NCBI RefSeq assembly: GCF_014397785.1
Contig: NZ_VZQQ01000005.1
Span: 1 to 64,000, forward strand
Length of the DNA: 64,000 nt
Direction of reading: 5' to 3'
DNA from: Paraburkholderia podalyriae
GTDB taxonomy: Bacteria; Pseudomonadota; Gammaproteobacteria; Burkholderiales; Burkholderiaceae
A program made the translations under genes and the position numbers. Shown here one piece after another: positions 1-7,999 of the stretch. A model generated the notes under the pieces. It was not told the origin of the DNA. It saw only the letters and a list, made by a program, of their open reading frames with translations, and searched no databases. Numbering within the stretch: position 1 is the stretch's first letter; each line of letters starts with the position of its first letter.

Positions 1-331
1 TGCCGAGGCTCGAGCGGATCAGCATCAGCTTGCGGCCGTAGAGGTCGGCGAGCTTGCCCCACAGCGGCGCGACGAGCGCGGCACTGAAGAAGGTCGCGCC
101 GAACGCGGCGCCGGACCACTGCACGATTGCCGCGTGATCCTTGACGCCGAGCTGCTCGACGTAGAGCGGCAGGAACGGCAGCAGCAGCGTCATCGCGACG
201 ATGGTCGTGAACGAGCCGAACACGCATACGCCAAGATTGCGCTGCCAGTGCGCGGTGGCTTCGTCGGCCGTCGTGGCCTGCGCTTGCGGCGGCAGCGGTT
301 CCGCCGATGGGACGTCGAGCTTGCGATTCAT
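1..331 (-). CDS. MFS transporter, N-terminal part (runs off window)
   Basis: The reverse strand opens with ATG at 331 and stays open to the window edge, giving about 110 residues. After a polar N-terminus of some 32 residues there is a hydrophobic first helix, then a second, followed by GKLADLYGRK. That is the MFS motif A in the loop between helices 2 and 3, so this is a 12- or 14-helix major facilitator cut by the window. It most resembles drug/proton antiporters of the DHA1 type, but the substrate cannot be told from this piece. The start is the first ATG and precedes the first membrane helix at the usual distance. Confidence 0.85.
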   Translation of the reverse strand, partial: MNRKLDVPSAEPLPPQAQATTADEATAHWQRNLGVCVFGSFTTIVAMTLLLPFLPLYVEQLGVKDHAAIVQWSGAAFGATFFSAALVAPLWGKLADLYGRKLMLIRSSLG

Positions 332-449
332 CTTTGGGAGTTTCCAGGTTGACTAGAAGCCGGTCGAGCTATCGAAAGCATCGTAACGGCGTGCGGTGCC
401 ATCAGGCAGTCAACCCGTCATCCTGGTATCGCTAATACCTCCTCCATAA

Positions 450-690
450 CTAATGGCCCGCGCGCGACGTACTGTGCGACGTCTGCGGCGCGGCCGCCGT
501 CGATGCCGCCGCATCCGATACCCCGACCGCACCGCCCGGCAGATCGGCCCGCTTCGTCGAACTCACCGCATCCGGATAGAGCTGCATCAGCACGCGCAGC
601 ACGCCATTGGTCCAGCCGAAACCGTCCTGTAACGGATACTCGCCGCCGCCCGCGGACTTTTCGCTCGCGTCGCCGCCGAAGCGGGTGTTT
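450..690 (-). pseudogene. treA (periplasmic trehalase) 3'-end remnant, copy 1
   Basis: Reading leftward, an open frame ending in TAG at 452-450 contains [20 protein letters not shown] and LMQLYPDA. This is the glycine-rich signature and C-terminus typical of family GH37 trehalases. Upstream of about 680 the frame no longer matches trehalase, and there is no start codon, so only the last 70 or so residues survive. The tail after the conserved part is Ala/Ser-rich. A second, differently damaged copy of the same 3' end lies at 5697-6150. The limits are judged by eye. Confidence 0.7.
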
Positions 691-836
691 ATTGCCCCAT
701 TTCTTTAAAAGCGCTAGCGACTAGCGCTCTGGACGGGGTCGCCGGGTGTGCCGATCTGCTTCCAGCGAAATCGCGCATTCGGATGAAGCAGCCGAACGGT
801 GTGTGAGCCTTGCATTACTCAATAGGGACAGTTCTT

Positions 837-866
837 TGTCCGCCAGATCGTAGTCCCTAGCGGACA
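837..866. promoter_or_regulatory. inverted repeat upstream of the beta-propeller gene
   Basis: TGTCCGC at 837-843 and GCGGACA at 860-866 form a perfect 7-bp inverted repeat with a 16-nt spacer, about 80 nt before the start at 944. Nearby AGGGAC and GTCCCT half-sites overlap it. It could be an operator. No convincing -35/-10 pair was identified. The 691-836 stretch shows no gene. Confidence 0.3.
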
Positions 867-943
867 TTTCTTGCGCTTGATTTTTGATGGCCTAGGAGTA
901 ACCTCACGTTATGCTAATAGTAATATTTCCAAGAGGTGGCTAC

Positions 944-2737
944 ATGAATAACGCACACAACGTTATCGACGCTTCTCGGCTCGTTGCAGCTTTGATCCTC
1001 GCCGGCATGGCGGCCTCGGGCGCACAAGCGCAAAGTTCGAACGCGGCACCGGCTGCGGCATCTGCGCCGGGTCTTGCAACAGCCGCTCAGGCGTCGTCAA
1101 ACGCACTGAACCCATTCCCTCATGGCACGCACCCGTCTGGCGTCGGACCGAAAGTGCCGCCAGCCTTCGCCCTCGATGGATCGGACGTAGACAAACAGAA
1201 CGGCGGAGACAAGATCAATCCGAATAAATTCCGCGACGATACCGGGCCGGCGGTGGATACGCCGTACCAAGCTCCCGAAGCAGCGACTAAAGCTACATTG
1301 AGCCGGACACCAGGGGCCGTCGCCGCGCCAACCTTTACGACGACCGACTGGCCGACGTATGGCATGAACAGGCAGCGGACTGGGTATAACTCAGTCGAGA
1401 CGGTGCTCACCCAGACCAACGTGACGACGTTGAAAGAGCACTGGACGTCACCTGTCCTGGACGGTGCCATCCTGACTCAGCCGGTACTGGCTACCGGGGT
1501 GATAATCAACGGGATGCCAACCGATATCGTCTATGTTGCGACAGAGGGGAACACTACATGGGCACTGAATGCCGCGACAGGGAAGGTCATTTGGCAAAGC
1601 GCCCCTATCCCTCAAGCTATCTTGACGTCGAACTGCACCGGGCTGTTCCAAGGCAAGATCGGGGTGCAGGGCACGCCCGTCATCGACCATGCCAACAACC
1701 GGATTTTCGTTGCGAGCGGGCGAGGCTACCTGCATGCGTACAACCTCCAGACCGGCGTGGATCTCCCGGGCTTCAACCTGCCACTTCTAGACGCAGCCAA
1801 CGCTTCTCCAAGAACGATGGTCTATGGCGGCTTGACGCTCAGTCCCGATAGTTCGTCGATATACGTGGCGACAGCCGGCGACCCCTGCGATACGGAGCCG
1901 TACCATGGACAGGTCGTCCGCGCGTCCACCACCAACCCAGCTGCGATTCTGCAACGCTGGTACCCAGACGGCGCAAGCGGGCCAGACGGGGGCGGTATAT
2001 GGGGTGCGGGAGGCGTATCGATTCCGCCTGATGGGACGGTCGTCTATGCACTCACGGGCAACGCATTCGCCAATCCGGAAAATGCCGCGTTCGCGGAGCA
2101 CGTCGTGAAGCTCACGCCGACCCTGGCGGTAGCCGCGTCGAACTCGCCGCTTTCTCCGCCCAGCACGGACTCCGACTTCGGCGCTACAGCATTGCTCTTC
2201 CAGCGTCCCACCTGCCCGACGATGCTCGCGGCCTACAACAAGTCCGGCAACCTCTTCATTTATAACCGAGCCACTATTCAGCAGCAGGGCCCCATTGAAA
2301 AGTTGACGATTTCCCTCAGTTCAGTCGAGGGCAGCAACATAGGCCTTCCTGTATTCGACCCGGTGCTAAATCGGCTTTACGTCGTGTCCCCTGGCGGTTC
2401 GGGGAGCAACAACTTATACCAACACGGGGTCATTGCACTGTCGATCGACAGCAACTGTACTGTGAACCCCAAACCCGTGTGGCAGGCGCAAGTCGGCTTG
2501 AACAGATCCTCGTTCAACCCGGCTATCCCGCCCGTCGCCGCAAATGGTGTGGTGTATTACGCAGACGGTTTGGGCAACGACTTTTACGCATTGGATGCAG
2601 CGGACGGGACCATACTTTTCCACCGCCAATACACGCCAGTTCAAACCGGCGAGGGTAACTTCGCGTCGCCGATGGTCGTGAACGGGCAAGTCTTCGTCGC
2701 TGGTAGCGACCACGTGGTTCATGCCTATGGCCTCTGA
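944..2737 (+). CDS. secreted PQQ-type beta-propeller repeat protein
   Basis: The product has 597 residues. Residues 1 to about 30 form a signal peptide ending ASGAQA, followed by a long Ala/Ser-rich linker. From about residue 120 the sequence shows repeated strands of the type IVYVATEGNTTWALNAATGK and FYALDAADGTILF, the tryptophan/alanine-docking pattern of quinoprotein-like propellers. The final blade ends VHAYGL at the stop. There is no sign of the PQQ dehydrogenase catalytic Asp/Glu set or of a heme motif, so a structural or binding role outside the cytoplasm is more likely than a dehydrogenase. The ATG at 944 is chosen over one at 911 because AAGAGGTGG stands just before it and the signal peptide begins there. 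The gene stands alone between remnants. Confidence 0.75.
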   Translation: MNNAHNVIDASRLVAALILAGMAASGAQAQSSNAAPAAASAPGLATAAQASSNALNPFPHGTHPSGVGPKVPPAFALDGSDVDKQNGGDKINPNKFRDDTGPAVDTPYQAPEAATKATLSRTPGAVAAPTFTTTDWPTYGMNRQRTGYNSVETVLTQTNVTTLKEHWTSPVLDGAILTQPVLATGVIINGMPTDIVYVATEGNTTWALNAATGKVIWQSAPIPQAILTSNCTGLFQGKIGVQGTPVIDHANNRIFVASGRGYLHAYNLQTGVDLPGFNLPLLDAANASPRTMVYGGLTLSPDSSSIYVATAGDPCDTEPYHGQVVRASTTNPAAILQRWYPDGASGPDGGGIWGAGGVSIPPDGTVVYALTGNAFANPENAAFAEHVVKLTPTLAVAASNSPLSPPSTDSDFGATALLFQRPTCPTMLAAYNKSGNLFIYNRATIQQQGPIEKLTISLSSVEGSNIGLPVFDPVLNRLYVVSPGGSGSNNLYQHGVIALSIDSNCTVNPKPVWQAQVGLNRSSFNPAIPPVAANGVVYYADGLGNDFYALDAADGTILFHRQYTPVQTGEGNFASPMVVNGQVFVAGSDHVVHAYGL

Positions 2738-3099
2738 CTAATATGGTACCTTTTTCGCAAGAGTAACCACTCTGCCCTTATTGCGCGCAGTGATTCGCAG
2801 TATCGCGCCGCTGCGCGCGTCCTGCGGACACATCGCAATTCGATGTCGTCGACGCAGGCATTGCCGCGAGCGCTTCACGACATCGCGAATCTTTTTTAAT
2901 AGTTGATAGCAGCGCGTTCCTTCGCGCTCGGGTCCTTTATTCACAGTGCCCTGACATCGAGTTCGACGAGCCTATCGTCTTAGCTCACTTTGTGGCTGCC
3001 ATGAAAATGGTAGAAATATTTCGATGTACGAATAATAGCGTCGCAGATTTGACTGCATTCCTTAAAAATCAGATTGAAAAGATAATTTCTCCAACCGAT
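2738..3099. other. non-coding stretch
   Basis: No gene is recognised in these 360 bases. The right part becomes clearly AT-richer than the surroundings, which continues into the hydrolase remnant and suggests a different origin. A T-rich run lies near 2892 but has no convincing stem before it. Confidence 0.4.
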
Positions 3100-3451
3100 A
3101 CCGGTGGGACCAGCACGTTCGTTCCCCAGCCGACAGAAGGGATCAAGCTACTGAATTTCGTTTATCGAGAGCCCACGCTGGAAAACGTCAAACGCATGAT
3201 GAATGTGTTTGTTTATGATCCTTCGGCACTGACCGATGACCTGCTGCAACAGCGTGTCAATAACTTGCAAGCCAACAAGCACCACGTCGAAAACTGGGTG
3301 GCGAGTATGGCAGCAAACCCCAGGCAGTTCACAGACTACCAACTGCGATTGTCGGAGATCAAGGCGCCGACACTGATCGTCTGGGGTAGAGAAGATCGAT
3401 TTTTGCCCTTTGACATCGGGTTGCGTCTGCTATCCGGATTGCAGGAGGGGT
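3100..3451 (+). pseudogene. alpha/beta hydrolase (meta-cleavage-product type) core fragment
   Basis: An open frame (2992-3591) carries, over about 115 residues from 3100 to 3450, the cap and second half of an alpha/beta hydrolase: [19 protein letters not shown], then [18 protein letters not shown] with the acid-residue strand (WGREDRF). The pattern is that of C-C bond hydrolases such as BphD and HsaD. The N-terminal half with the nucleophile elbow is missing. After LLSGLQEG the match stops before the catalytic histidine segment (normally GHWAQWEH), and unrelated residues follow. Both catalytic Ser and His are thus absent and the gene is dead. The left part is AT-rich compared with its neighbours. 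Confidence 0.65.
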
Positions 3452-3882
3452 CGCCGGCCCGAAGCGTGGGTAGCATCACGGGTAGGAGGCGGTCGGGAAC
3501 GGTTGAGGTGGCACATGGCGACGCTTTCCGGGCGGCAGTCGGCGTTTGCTGCCATCCGCCCATGATGGTTTGGCGGATTTTAGCGCACTGAAATGTCCGA
3601 TAATTCATAAAACGTCCTCCCCGCAGTTGATTGGCTTAGAACAGCGACGCGCTATGGAATACGGCTTCACTTCATCTTCGCTTGTACTATGATGAACCGG
3701 TGTGTTCCGTCCTGTCTCTTGAGTAGTCGCGATCGGTGCTGCGACCGGAGGCGCGGTTATTAGCATCGGCACCGTTGGTGTTGGCATATTCGTGATGCAC
3801 GTGATGCCAGGTTCGGTGCCTTCCGATATTCGCATGTATGTTCCTTGGGCAATGTGCTCGTCGCTACCTACGAAGGAGTAGC
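3452..3882. other. remnant-bearing intergenic region
   Basis: No intact gene is seen. On the plus strand a short open frame (about 3719-3878, TAG at 3876-3878) encodes one hydrophobic segment, VAIGAATGGAVISIGTVGVG followed by IFVMHVM. It has no start codon after the preceding TGA, so it is probably the tail of a lost membrane protein. Its stop lies just ahead of the glycosyltransferase start, whose Shine-Dalgarno AAGGAG overlaps it. Confidence 0.4.
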
Positions 3883-5049
3883 ATGACTGCATCCGGTTCT
3901 AACGTGGCATCGAGGCGAGTCGCCATTCTGGTCCTGCTCTGTCGCGACTACGCAGCGCTCGAACTCACCCTCGCCAGTCACATGGCGTACCGGCCAACAG
4001 GCGTCGAGTTCATCCTGCTTCAGAACTGCCGGGGCGGCTATGACGCGGAACGCACGCTTGCCGTCGCGCGGCGCTACGCAAGACTTTTTCCGGGCATCGT
4101 TCGGGTCGTCGACGACATTCCGCCTGGGCCACCCTATCGCACGATCAAAAAACTACTCTCGCAACCGGCGCTCGCCGAAATCGACTTGATCTGCAAGGTG
4201 GACGACGACGCGTTCCCGATCGCCGGCGAGTGGCTCGACAAGATGCTCGCCACGTACGACGCGGCGGAAAATGAAAGCGCGAACGAGCTTGCCTACGTCA
4301 CCCCGCTGATCAACAACAACAACTGGGGCTTCCCTGAGGTGATGCGTGTGATGAACCTGGAGCGCGAGTACTTCACGAGCCAGGCGCATCCCCATTTCGT
4401 CGGAGCCGACGGGGACAAGCGCTTTCCTATGCGAATCATCCCTGCGGAGCAGATCGAGATCGGCACCAATGGCACGATATGGGGCTATCCGCACATCGCG
4501 CGCTGGCTGCATGAACGGACCACGCTTCAGCCTGATGCTTTCATCGCTGCCACGCGGGACCTCGAACCTTGCGAAGTGCCGTCAGAATCGCGCTATTCGA
4601 TCGGCTGCATTCTTTTTCGCAAGCGGTTATGGGACATGATCGACGACGGTGGGCTCGATGACGAGCACATGATGCATGTCTACTGTGCGCGGAACCGGTT
4701 GCGAATCGTCTGTGCGCGCAGCGTGCCATTCGTGCACATCGCGTACTTCTCCCAGCGCGAGGAGAACCGCGACATCGTCGATGCCGCTCGCGCGCTTTAC
4801 GACGCGAGGCTTGGCCATCCCTTCCCGATTGCACTCTACGCGGACCGTGAACGCGATATCGAAGCACGGCTGCGCTGGCTCGAAGATCACCCGCCGCAGG
4901 CCACCAAGGGGACGCTTGAAGCGTCGAAGCGTGTGAGCCGCGCGATCTATCGGCGAGTGCGCGCGCTGTGGAAAAACGGTCGCCGAGCGTGGTATGTCGT
5001 GACTGGCAAGCGCGATGCGACGAGCGGCCGACGCTCTCCGTCGCCATGA
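3883..5049 (+). CDS. GT-A type glycosyltransferase-like protein
   Basis: The product has 388 residues. A beta-strand start (RVAILVLLCRDYAALELTLAS) is followed by ILLQNCRGGYD and then LICKVDDDAF with a DDD motif at residues 107-109, the nucleotide-sugar/metal site of GT-A folds. The middle part (INNNNWGFPEV, GTNGTIWGYPHIARW) looks like an acceptor domain. The start at 3883 is preferred over 3838 because of AAGGAG seven bases upstream. The last codons overlap the left inverted repeat (5023-5150). In another frame the same DNA encodes the tail RPTLSVAMTM...FYCFVRSLN seen in the remnant at 9465-9750, so the 3' end was probably replaced or frameshifted by recombination. It likely acts on a cell-surface glycan with the glf/wzx genes. 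Acceptor and donor are unknown. Confidence 0.7.
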   Translation: MTASGSNVASRRVAILVLLCRDYAALELTLASHMAYRPTGVEFILLQNCRGGYDAERTLAVARRYARLFPGIVRVVDDIPPGPPYRTIKKLLSQPALAEIDLICKVDDDAFPIAGEWLDKMLATYDAAENESANELAYVTPLINNNNWGFPEVMRVMNLEREYFTSQAHPHFVGADGDKRFPMRIIPAEQIEIGTNGTIWGYPHIARWLHERTTLQPDAFIAATRDLEPCEVPSESRYSIGCILFRKRLWDMIDDGGLDDEHMMHVYCARNRLRIVCARSVPFVHIAYFSQREENRDIVDAARALYDARLGHPFPIALYADRERDIEARLRWLEDHPPQATKGTLEASKRVSRAIYRRVRALWKNGRRAWYVVTGKRDATSGRRSPSP

Positions 5050-5153
5050 CGATGCGCAAGATCCATCCCCGGATCTTCTATTGCTTCGTGAGAAGCCTCA
5101 ATAGCCGCTGACCCTGCGAAATGCGCCATCTGGCACATAACGCAGAGCGCGCT
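5023..5153 (+). repeat. left copy of ~130-bp inverted repeat (glycosyltransferase 3' end)
   Basis: This stretch matches the reverse complement of about 9425-9556 at roughly 88 per cent by eye. The shared part includes the codons for a C-terminal IHPxIFYCFVR tail plus the following non-coding ATGCGCCATCTGGCACATAA. The pair faces inward and brackets the glf/wzx block and the cluster of broken genes. Confidence 0.8.
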
Positions 5154-5203
5154 GCTATCTATCGAATCGAGTGCGCACTGCGCTTGTTCATGGCGGTGAC
5201 TCT

Positions 5204-5342
5204 GGTGCCGTCAACTATCCGAACGATCACGAATACACGAGGATTACGGAGTTCAAGTACCTCACCGGGCAGCAGCATCAGGGAACCTCGATCGTCAGGG
5301 AGTATCCGCGAGCCGAAGGCGAGTCGTACTATCCGATTCCAC
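5204..5342 (+). pseudogene. 139-bp glf fragment (partial duplicate)
   Basis: These 139 bases match positions 7201-7063 (the glf coding strand) with 7 differences counted by eye, about 95 per cent. They encode NYPNDHEYTRITEFKYLTGQ through YYPIP, the most conserved part of UDP-galactopyranose mutase. Nothing of glf is present on either side. The right end touches the truncated recombinase at 5343. This is a fragment only, in inverted orientation to the intact gene. Confidence 0.9.
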
Positions 5343-5655
5343 TCTGGCGGCTCAGGCGGTCAAGGTTTTCGACGATCAGCGTATCGCCAGGTACGACGTC
5401 ACCGGCCTTGATACGCTCGATGAACGCGCCGAGCGCGCCGCCTTTCTTTACGTGCTCGCCCTTGTGAGCGGACTTGCCGCGGTCCTCCATCCGTAAAGAG
5501 CGATCGAGTATCAGGCCGTGCTGCTTGGCCCACGCTTCCGCGTAGGCATCCTGCCGCGCGATCGAGCTACCGTCTGCCTGCTGTGAACTCGAAAAACGGG
5601 CGCATGTATAGATTCGTGGCGTGTTGCTTATCGCGCTTTGCGCTTTCGTTGACAT
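5343..5655 (-). pseudogene. large serine recombinase, N-terminal catalytic fragment
   Basis: Reading leftward from about 5655 the frame gives IYTCARFSSSQQADGSSIARQ, then LDRSLRMEDRGKSAHKGEH and DTLIVENLDRLSRQ. This is the resolvase-type catalytic domain of large serine recombinases: a start strand with the catalytic Ser in the ARFSS segment, and the ENLDRLSR helix. The usual Y-RxS appears as YTCARFS. The match stops exactly where the glf fragment begins, so the recombinase and zinc-ribbon domains are gone. Only about 100 of the usual 450 or more residues remain, so it cannot be active alone. Confidence 0.75.
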
Positions 5656-5696
5656 GGTTCATCTATCCTGTGGCGTACTAGCTATATTCAGCAAAT

Positions 5697-6148
5697 CTAT
5701 TCGCGGCAATCGAGCTTCGTCGAACTCATCGCGTCCGGATAGAACTGCATCGGCACGCGTAGCACACCAGCGGTCGAGCCTTCGCTTCCATTCGGCTGAA
5801 GCCCTTGCTGGACGGAGCCCTGCGGGCATTCATCTATTGTGCTTTGAGGTCCAACGAGCTTGCCGGTGCGCTGGTAGTACGCGACGTCGGTGCGGATCCA
5901 GCGCGTCGCGATATCGCGCGCGAGTTCCGGCTCGCTATAGCGGCGCAGCCCGATCACCGCGAGGTATTGCAGCGGCGCCCAGCCGTTCGGTTCGTCCCAC
6001 TGCTGGCCGGTGTTGGTCCGCGTCGTCGCGAGGCCGCCCGGGCGCAGCAGATCGCGCCGGATCGTCTGCGCCACTTCACGCGCGTCGTTGCGTGTCGCGA
6101 CGCCGGCGTAGAGCGGATACACGGTTTTGCCTACGTAGCGTGTTCTGC
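5697..6148 (-). pseudogene. treA (periplasmic trehalase) 3'-end remnant, copy 2
   Basis: Leftward frame with RTRYVGKTVYPLYAGVAT, LLRPGGLATT and QQWDEPNGWAPLQYLAVIGL, all from the conserved C-terminal half of GH37 trehalase, ending GVLRVPMQFYPDAMSSTK. Between KLV and GVLRV the normal stretch with [15 protein letters not shown] is replaced by an unrelated sequence of similar length, so this piece is internally scrambled as well as lacking its 5' two thirds. At its right end the frame runs without a stop into the tail of the DUF707 pseudogene, giving a chance fusion. It differs from copy 1 at 450-690, so the two were damaged independently or came from two trehalase genes. Confidence 0.75.
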
Positions 6149-6149
6149 C

Positions 6150-6817
6150 CCGCAGAACCTTGATCGACGCGCGCATTCCGTATTGCGCGAGCGTCTGATG
6201 CAATTCCGACCACGCCATGCTGTGGTCCGCTGAGGCGACCGGCCGTGCATGCAACACGGCGAAACAGTCGACAATGCCAACCTTCCCTAGCGGGGCGACC
6301 TGTTTGGGCCACAGGTAATCCAGACCCCAGCCTGTGCTGGTCCATCCAAAGCTGTCCTATATCGCATGCAAGGCATTCGACGAGAAACATGGCACCATCA
6401 CTTCCACGAAATTGGTTTCACGAAACTCGAACGCCCTGTTCTGCAACGTCGTTGCGTGACTGAAGTAGCTTCTCTGGTCGAGAGACGGTTGCGCGAGTGC
6501 GAAATTCTCCCGTTCTATATAGTCGAAGAACTCGATGAGCGTTTGAACATCGGTCAGGATATCGTCGTCCGGGAGCCAGATGTAGCGGTATTGCAAAACC
6601 AATTCGGCGTTTCGCAACATGAAGTCGTGAAGTCGTGAAGACCTTCCCACTTTGATCCCTTGAATCGATGTATGGTTTTAGCAAAGTCGTCCGCAAAATT
6701 TTTGTCTTTCCCGTAGTAACTCAGTATCAGGTCAAAGCGCGGGGTCTTTCCGCCGCTGAACCATTGCGGATGCAAGGAGCGGTCTCCACACCTCAGAACG
6801 ACCAGCTACTTTTCCAT
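6150..6817 (-). pseudogene. DUF707-type glycosyltransferase-like gene, three lesions
   Basis: The original start is ATG at 6817 with AGGGAGAG upstream. The reading is M-E-K, then TAG (6808-6806), then LVVLRCGDRSLHPQWFSGG and FDLILSYYG, typical of DUF707 proteins. At about 6640-6625 the 8-bp unit GAAGTCGT is repeated in tandem. Removing one copy joins KWEGLHDF to MLRNAELVLQYRYIWLPDDD and restores the frame. A second nonsense codon lies at 6359-6357, after SSNALHAI. The family sequence resumes directly behind it with DSFGWTSTGWGLDYLWPKQ and LHARPV. The 3' end is fused to the trehalase remnant near 6150. Two stops and a frameshift make it non-functional. Intact homologues contain a GT-like DDD motif (here LPDDDI). 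Confidence 0.8.
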
Positions 6818-6886
6818 CTTCCGAACTCTCCCTATGCGATGCTCCGAATCTTCCAGTCAGTCCCTGGAAAGCTCTCAGGTTGCCCG

Positions 6887-7999
6887 CTAGCACTCGCTGA
6901 TTGCTGCGCCCTGGATGAGCCCTTCCGCAGCTTTAAGCGCCGCACCAACGACCTGGTCCATGTTGTAGTAGCGATACTGCGCGAGCCTGCCCACAAAAGT
7001 AATATCGGCAACTGTCTCCGCAAGCGCGTTGTAGCGCAGGAACAATGCCTCGTTTTCCTTGCGTGGAATCGGGTAGTACGGCTCACCTTCGGCTCGCGGA
7101 TACTCCCTGACGATCGAGGTGCCCGGATGCTGCTGCCCGGTGAGGTGCTTGAACTCCGTAATCCTCGTGTATTCGTGATCGTTCGGATAGTTGACGGTAC
7201 CTGTCGTCTGAAAGCGCTCCACGTCGCTCAGATGCTGGTGCTGAAAATCCAGGCTGCGGTACGGCAGCTTGCCGAAGCGATAGCCGAAATACGCGTCAAT
7301 CCGTCCTGTGTACACAAGGTGTCCGCATTCGATACTCGCTTTCACCTCGTTATAGTCGGTCGACAGACGTACCTCGATGTCCGGACTGCCAAGCATCCTT
7401 TCGAACATCGCGGTGTAGCCTTGCGCCGGCATGAATTGATACGTATCGGTGAAGTACCGGTCGTCGTCGTTCGAACGTGTCGGGATTCTCGCAGCGACAC
7501 CCGCGGACAGTTCAGACAGATCGAGTCCCCATTGCTTGCGCGTGTAGCCACGGAAAAACTTGTCGCATAGATCGCGGCCAACGCTACCGAGCACGGCGTC
7601 CTCACTGGTGGAGATGGTTTCTCGCGGTTCACGTACCGACTCGAGAAACGCCACGGTGGCCTGCTCGTTCAGACCGAGGCCGTATAACGTGTTGATCGTC
7701 GTGCGATTGATCGGTATTGGATAGAGATCCCCGTCTATACAAGCCTTTACGCGATGCTCGTAGAAGCGCCAATCGGTAAAACCCGACAGGTATTCGAATA
7801 TCCGCTTGCTGTTGGTATGAAAGATATGCGGACCGTACGGATGGATCAGCACGCCGTTCTCATCGTGCCGGTCGTAGGCGTTGCCGCCTATATGATTCCG
7901 TTTGTCGACGACGAGCACGCGTTTTCCGCTTGCCGCGAGGCGTTCGGCACAGACCGCGCCCGCAAAGCCGGCGCCTACGATAAGGAAGTCATATTTCAT
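6887..7999 (-). CDS. glf: UDP-galactopyranose mutase
   Basis: The product has 370 residues, the normal length. It begins FLIVGAGFAGAVCAERLA (FAD-binding Rossmann start) and contains PYGPHIFHTNS, GYTRKQWGLD, NYPNDHEYTRITEFKHLTG and REYP, all Glf signatures around the flavin and the UDP-Gal site, and ends with YRYYNMDQV. It interconverts UDP-galactopyranose and UDP-galactofuranose through a reduced flavin adduct, supplying galactofuranose for LPS or exopolysaccharide in the cytoplasm. Its start overlaps the 3' end of the flippase gene by 11 bases, so both are co-transcribed leftward. A 139-bp copy of its 3' half sits at 5204-5342. No galactofuranosyltransferase is intact nearby apart from the GT at 3883. 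Confidence 0.95.
   Translation of the reverse strand: MKYDFLIVGAGFAGAVCAERLAASGKRVLVVDKRNHIGGNAYDRHDENGVLIHPYGPHIFHTNSKRIFEYLSGFTDWRFYEHRVKACIDGDLYPIPINRTTINTLYGLGLNEQATVAFLESVREPRETISTSEDAVLGSVGRDLCDKFFRGYTRKQWGLDLSELSAGVAARIPTRSNDDDRYFTDTYQFMPAQGYTAMFERMLGSPDIEVRLSTDYNEVKASIECGHLVYTGRIDAYFGYRFGKLPYRSLDFQHQHLSDVERFQTTGTVNYPNDHEYTRITEFKHLTGQQHPGTSIVREYPRAEGEPYYPIPRKENEALFLRYNALAETVADITFVGRLAQYRYYNMDQVVGAALKAAEGLIQGAAISEC

Noticed and set aside
3605..3892. 95-codon minus-strand frame before the glycosyltransferase
   Set aside because: No family, no ribosome site, and the plus strand there carries a better explained membrane-segment remnant and Shine-Dalgarno site.
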